Below are positions 6,536-8,899 of a stretch of 8,899 bases of DNA, in pieces (position 1 is the stretch's first letter; each line of letters starts with the position of its first letter). The translations under genes were made by a program, and so were the position numbers. Location of the stretch: positions 1 to 8,899 of the forward strand of contig DFGJ01000040.1 of NCBI GenBank assembly GCA_002372375.1. Direction: 5' to 3'. Source of the stretch: Ruminococcaceae bacterium UBA3753 (GTDB taxonomy: Bacteria > Bacillota > Clostridia > Oscillospirales > Acutalibacteraceae). The notes beneath the pieces were generated by a model. That model saw only the letters and a program-made list of their open reading frames with translations. It made no database searches and was not told the DNA's origin.

Positions 6536-8146
6536 TCACTGATTAGCTTGCGCACCCTGCTGCGCATCATCCTGCGCACCCTGCGCACCACCCTGCGCAA
6601 TATTCTTCCTCCTGAAAACCTTAAGTAAGGGGTCAAGTAAGGGGTCATAGTTACCATCATTGTGCCACCCTATTACATAGTGAGAAACTGCACTAGAAAC
6701 TGCACTAGCAACTGCTGATACAACACATTTAATTTTATTTCCTAACTTTTTCATTTTCGCTTTAAAGCTATTCCCATCTACAAAAACGAGGTCACCCTGT
6801 TCTACAACATTCTCCACCTTCAGGTTATGTATCTCTTCTTCACCATCACCTTCACCATAATTACCAACCACAATAGCCTTTTTCTTTCCTACATCTACAG
6901 CAATGTGGCTTCCGTAACCAAACTCAAACCAGGCACGAGGATATGCCGAACACCTCCCTCGTGGAGTCCAAGGGTTACCGGCAAGGTTACCTCCATCTTC
7001 GCCTTTGATCACTCTCTGAATCATTCGGGGAAGCCCAATCAGCCTACTTAAAATCGGGAAATTACTTAAAGCGAAATAAGCACGCTTCCATAACCAATAC
7101 TCTTGCTCCTTACCAGCACCTTCGTTGCTACGTAACAAATTGCGCAGAAAATAAAAGCGAGACCACAGAGTAAACAACGCCAATAAAATTGCAGTCAACT
7201 GCCCAGCGCTAAACTTACCATATTCATCTGGCTCAAGAAGCTTTGCAGGATCACTAATGAGGAGACGAAGTTCTGGAATTAACCACGGGGCGGCATAACG
7301 CGCATAATATATGAACGCATCAAAAAGTCTTACTAAAGAATATTCCTGATTTTTAAGCTTTCGCTCGCAATTTTCAAGATCTTTCTTGTATTTTACAAGA
7401 TCTTCCTTGTTTTTTTCAAGATCTTTCTTGTATTTTTCAAGATCATCCTTGTATTTTTCAAGATCTTCCTTGTTTTTTTTAAGATCTTCCTTGTTTTTTT
7501 CAAGATCTTCCTTGTTTATTTTAAGATTTCGCTCGCAATTTTCAAGATCTTCCTTGTTTTTTTTAAGATTTCGCTCGTATTCATCTTTTTTATTCTCAGG
7601 CTCTTGATCGAAAAAAGTTTTCATGTCCTCTAACTTTATTTTTTGTTTTGCTTTTTCAATGATTTTCAGCATTTCCTCGTAATTGCTCTTTTTCCTGAAA
7701 ATTACAGGCGAACGTTTCTCAGGATCAAGATCTTTCTTGTGATCCTCTTCCTTGGTTTTCAGCATTTTCTCGTAATTGCTCTTTTGTTCCGCAAGATCTC
7801 TCTTGTAAACCTCTTCCTTGCTTTTCAACGCTTCTTGTAACTTCTGCTCGTACTCACTTCCCCTATCTTTTTCTCCCGTATTAGAATTTTTGTTCCATTG
7901 GTAACCTGCTATACCGCCAGCCAAACTACCCATTGCTGCAAGAGCTGCACCCTTAATTAAAGAATCACTGTCTATACCCCCCCTTTTTTTGCTTTTTTCC
8001 TGGTCCTCTGAGCCTGACACAACTATAACCTCATCTTTTTTATCCTTTCCATTCTTAAATCCTTTCTCTATGCCACTAACGCTTGAGCATGCCAAGCCGC
8101 TTAAAACACCAAAAAGCAAAGTTGTTGAAATAAATCTTTTATACAT
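6536..8146 (-). CDS. Exported glycine-zipper, coiled-coil repeat protein of unknown function
   Basis: I do not recognise this 536-residue protein. Residues 1-24 are a signal peptide; LSGLAC resembles a lipobox but has G at -3 and L at -2, so lipid attachment is uncertain. Residues 64-82 (IKGAALAAMGSLAGGIAGY) are a glycine zipper that could insert in or associate with a membrane. Residues about 95-267 are a charged Lys/Glu coiled coil, whose second half is built of heptads of the type KNKEDLE. Two hydrophobic stretches follow (271-297 and 313-338), then a region with a conserved-looking segment GYGSHIAVDVGKKKAIVVGN (410-429). The tail 514-536 is rich in Gly, Ala and Gln. The start is placed by GGGGGG (8161-8156), nine bases upstream. 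The gene is surrounded by its own promoter and a long gene-free stretch, so it is probably monocistronic. A surface or envelope-spanning structural role is an inference from architecture only. Confidence 0.75.
   Translation of the reverse strand: MYKRFISTTLLFGVLSGLACSSVSGIEKGFKNGKDKKDEVIVVSGSEDQEKSKKRGGIDSDSLIKGAALAAMGSLAGGIAGYQWNKNSNTGEKDRGSEYEQKLQEALKSKEEVYKRDLAEQKSNYEKMLKTKEEDHKKDLDPEKRSPVIFRKKSNYEEMLKIIEKAKQKIKLEDMKTFFDQEPENKKDEYERNLKKNKEDLENCERNLKINKEDLEKNKEDLKKNKEDLEKYKDDLEKYKKDLEKNKEDLVKYKKDLENCERKLKNQEYSLVRLFDAFIYYARYAAPWLIPELRLLISDPAKLLEPDEYGKFSAGQLTAILLALFTLWSRFYFLRNLLRSNEGAGKEQEYWLWKRAYFALSNFPILSRLIGLPRMIQRVIKGEDGGNLAGNPWTPRGRCSAYPRAWFEFGYGSHIAVDVGKKKAIVVGNYGEGDGEEEIHNLKVENVVEQGDLVFVDGNSFKAKMKKLGNKIKCVVSAVASAVSSAVSHYVIGWHNDGNYDPLLDPLLKVFRRKNIAQGGAQGAQDDAQQGAQANQ
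6549..6600 (-). repeat. Short tandem CTGCGCA repeats encoding the Gly/Ala/Gln tail
   Basis: On the plus strand CTGCGCA or TGCGCA recurs five times in 52 bases with CC or CAT between copies. Read as protein it gives the recurring GAQ/AQ motif in the last 20 residues of the 536-residue protein. The tract is GC-rich against an AT-rich background. Confidence 0.65.
6623..6646 (-). repeat. Perfect 12-bp tandem duplication (DPLL)
   Basis: AAGTAAGGGGTC occurs twice in direct succession at 6623-6634 and 6635-6646. It duplicates the residues DPLL in the C-terminal part of the 536-residue protein and keeps the frame. Confidence 0.9.
6684..6707 (-). repeat. Perfect 12-bp tandem duplication (SAV region)
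   Basis: GAAACTGCACTA occurs twice in direct succession (6684-6695 and 6696-6707), and a third, diverged unit follows. It encodes the SAVASAVSSAVS stretch of the 536-residue protein. Confidence 0.9.
7354..7584 (-). repeat. 21-bp tandem repeat array, about 11 units
   Basis: About eleven units of exactly 21 bp run through the coiled-coil coding part. The plus-strand type unit is CAAGATCTTCCTTGTTTTTTT. Variants carry TAAGATTTCGCTCGCAATTTT, seen in full near the right end of the array (7522-7542) and as TAAGCTTTCGCTCGCAATTTT at the left end (7354-7374). Each unit encodes one heptad of the (K/E)-x-K-x-D-L-(E/K) type. The unit length matches one coiled-coil heptad, so unit gain or loss changes rod length without breaking the frame. 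Confidence 0.92.
7663..7785 (-). repeat. 30-bp duplication with 93-bp period (KSNYE-ML)
   Basis: The segments 7663-7692 and 7756-7785 are identical except for one base. They encode the repeated KSNYEEMLK and KSNYEKMLK motifs in the first half of the coiled coil. The period of 93 bp is 31 codons, so an older and longer duplication underlies this part of the protein. Confidence 0.85.
7694..7723. repeat. Hairpin-forming in-frame insertion within the coiled-coil gene
   Basis: CCTGA at 7694-7698 and TCAGG at 7719-7723 form the ends of an imperfect 8-bp stem (one wobble) with a 14-base loop. Compared with the sister repeat unit at about 7786-7792, this copy carries a net 27 extra bases. They encode nine additional residues within DPEKRSPVIFRK, which do not follow the heptad pattern. 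Confidence 0.5.
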
Positions 8147-8155
8147 GCCACGAAG

Positions 8156-8209
8156 CCCCCCAAAAAAAAGTCAAATGCATTCTAACAAATTTTGAGAAAA
8201 AAGTCAAAT
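8156..8209 (-). promoter_or_regulatory. Promoter, repeated operator-like motif and ribosome site of the exported coiled-coil gene
   Basis: On the minus strand TTGACT (8207-8202), a 17-bp spacer and TAGAAT (8184-8179) make a near-consensus vegetative promoter. GGGGGG (8161-8156) is the ribosome site before the ATG at 8146. The plus-strand 13-mer AAAAAAGTCAAAT occurs twice, at 8164-8176 and 8197-8209, 33 bp apart. One copy covers the -35 box and the other the expected transcription start. Confidence 0.7.
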
Positions 8210-8247
8210 TTGATTTTAATTAAAAATGCCAAGTATATTCAAACTGT

Positions 8248-8267
8248 AATGGGATTATTTCCCCATT
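8248..8267. terminator. Small hairpin just after the uvrA stop
   Basis: AATGGGA at 8248-8254 pairs with CCCCATT at 8261-8267 (7 bp including one wobble) around a six-base loop. It is the only hairpin noticed between the uvrA stop and the next promoter. It lacks a proper T-run in either direction, so it is at best a weak terminator or an RNA 3'-end stabiliser. Confidence 0.35.
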
Positions 8268-8272
8268 TAAGT

Positions 8273-8899
8273 TTAGAAATATTTCTTTAAAAATTCTCCT
8301 GTAAAAGAATCTTCGCACTCTGTTATTTCTTCTGGCGTACCTTGCGCTATAACTCTGCCGCCAGCGTCGCCCCCCTCAGGACCGATGTCTATGATATAAT
8401 CCGCAGTCTTTATAAAATCGAGATTATGCTCTATCGTGACTACAGTGTTACCTAAATCCACTAACCTTTGCAGGATGTTTACCAATTTGTGAACATCTGA
8501 AATATGGAGCCCAGTGGTGGGTTCATCTAAAATGTAAATAGTCCTTCCTGTTGCTCTTTTAGAAAGTTCTGTTGCAAGCTTTACTCTTTGAGCTTCACCA
8601 CCTGAAAGTGTGGTAGCGCTTTGCCCCAATTTTATATAAGAAAGACCAACATCACAGAGTATTTTTAACTTAGAGTATATTCTAGGTATATTGCTGAAAA
8701 AATCGGCAGCTTCTTCTGCTGTCATTTCCAAGACATCATGTATGTTTTTCCCCTTATATTGGATTTTTAGAGTTTCTTTGTTATAACGAGTCCCACCACA
8801 AATATCACATGGGACATACACATCTGGCAAGAAATGCATCTCTATTTTTGTTTCGCCGTCGCCTTGGCAAGCCTCACATCTTCCACCAGAGACATTAAA
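8273..8899 (-). CDS. uvrA: UvrABC excinuclease subunit A, C-terminal part (partial)
   Basis: UvrA is the DNA-damage sensor of nucleotide excision repair. It dimerises, binds lesions and loads UvrB using two ABC ATPase modules. The 208 visible residues are the C-terminal end of the second module, about a fifth of a usual UvrA; the frame stays open through the right edge, so the 5' end lies outside the window. Visible landmarks, numbered in the fragment: the zinc module C8-x2-C11 and C31-x2-C34 inside FNVSGGRCEACQGDG and VPCDICGG, ABC signature LSGGEAQRVKLA (98-109), Walker B and D-loop YILDEPTTGLH (122-132), and the switch histidine in VTIEHNLD (154-161). All key residues are present, so the protein is probably functional. 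The first ATG inside the window (8839) is internal, not the start. Confidence 0.97.
   Translation of the reverse strand, partial: FNVSGGRCEACQGDGETKIEMHFLPDVYVPCDICGGTRYNKETLKIQYKGKNIHDVLEMTAEEAADFFSNIPRIYSKLKILCDVGLSYIKLGQSATTLSGGEAQRVKLATELSKRATGRTIYILDEPTTGLHISDVHKLVNILQRLVDLGNTVVTIEHNLDFIKTADYIIDIGPEGGDAGGRVIAQGTPEEITECEDSFTGEFLKKYF

Noticed and set aside
6105..6542. Plus-strand 145-codon frame starting with TTG
   Set aside because: It has no ribosome site and a His/Thr/Lys-rich product explained by the G-poor strand, and its end overlaps the convergent 536-residue gene.
7386..7607. Plus-strand Ser/Phe-rich repetitive frame antisense to the coiled coil
   Set aside because: It is a shadow of the 21-bp repeats, which keep every frame open when one is open.

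Overview
The window is AT-rich and carries three recognisable bacterial genes: a SpoIIP-type peptidoglycan hydrolase, the cell-wall ligase MurC and the 3' end of uvrA. A sporulation-family enzyme, a dockerin module, the Clostridia-like MurC variant (EACEYVDTFL) and G-rich Shine-Dalgarno sites all point to Bacillota, most likely class Clostridia. Coding density is low for a bacterium, at roughly 70-75%. One gene remnant is broken, and several long stretches have no convincing gene. This would fit an uncultured, possibly host-associated lineage with a decaying genome, but that is inference. No rRNA, tRNA, CRISPR array, transposase or integrase was seen.

Layout, left to right. Positions 1-384 hold a 32-bp direct repeat at the window edge and a terminator-like hairpin. 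Positions 385-2790 (+) encode an 801-residue membrane-anchored protein with a propeller-like ectodomain, a stalk domain, a dockerin pair and a C-terminal SpoIIP catalytic domain. Positions 2791-3478 are non-coding apart from a perfect 28-bp palindrome. Positions 3479-3703 (+) encode a 74-residue cysteine-rich protein with a strong ribosome site and base composition unlike its surroundings. Positions 3871-4179 (+) contain a gene remnant split by an in-frame TAA. murC lies at 4279-5676 (-). A doubtful small basic ORF (5766-5975, +) and a gene-free, G-poor stretch (5976-6535) follow. Positions 6536-8146 (-) encode a 536-residue exported protein with a glycine zipper, a long lysine-rich coiled coil made of 21-bp tandem repeats and several smaller internal duplications; it has its own near-consensus promoter. 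The end of uvrA (8273-8899, -) runs off the right edge.

The genes do not form one operon. spoIIP-like and murC both concern peptidoglycan (remodelling and precursor synthesis), and uvrA is DNA repair. The two unrecognised genes, the Cys-rich peptide and the repeat-rich exported protein, are the accessory part of the window. Nothing seen demonstrates a complete new system. The best candidates for a second look are the dockerin-SpoIIP fusion, the Cys-rich peptide and the repeat-built exported coiled-coil protein.
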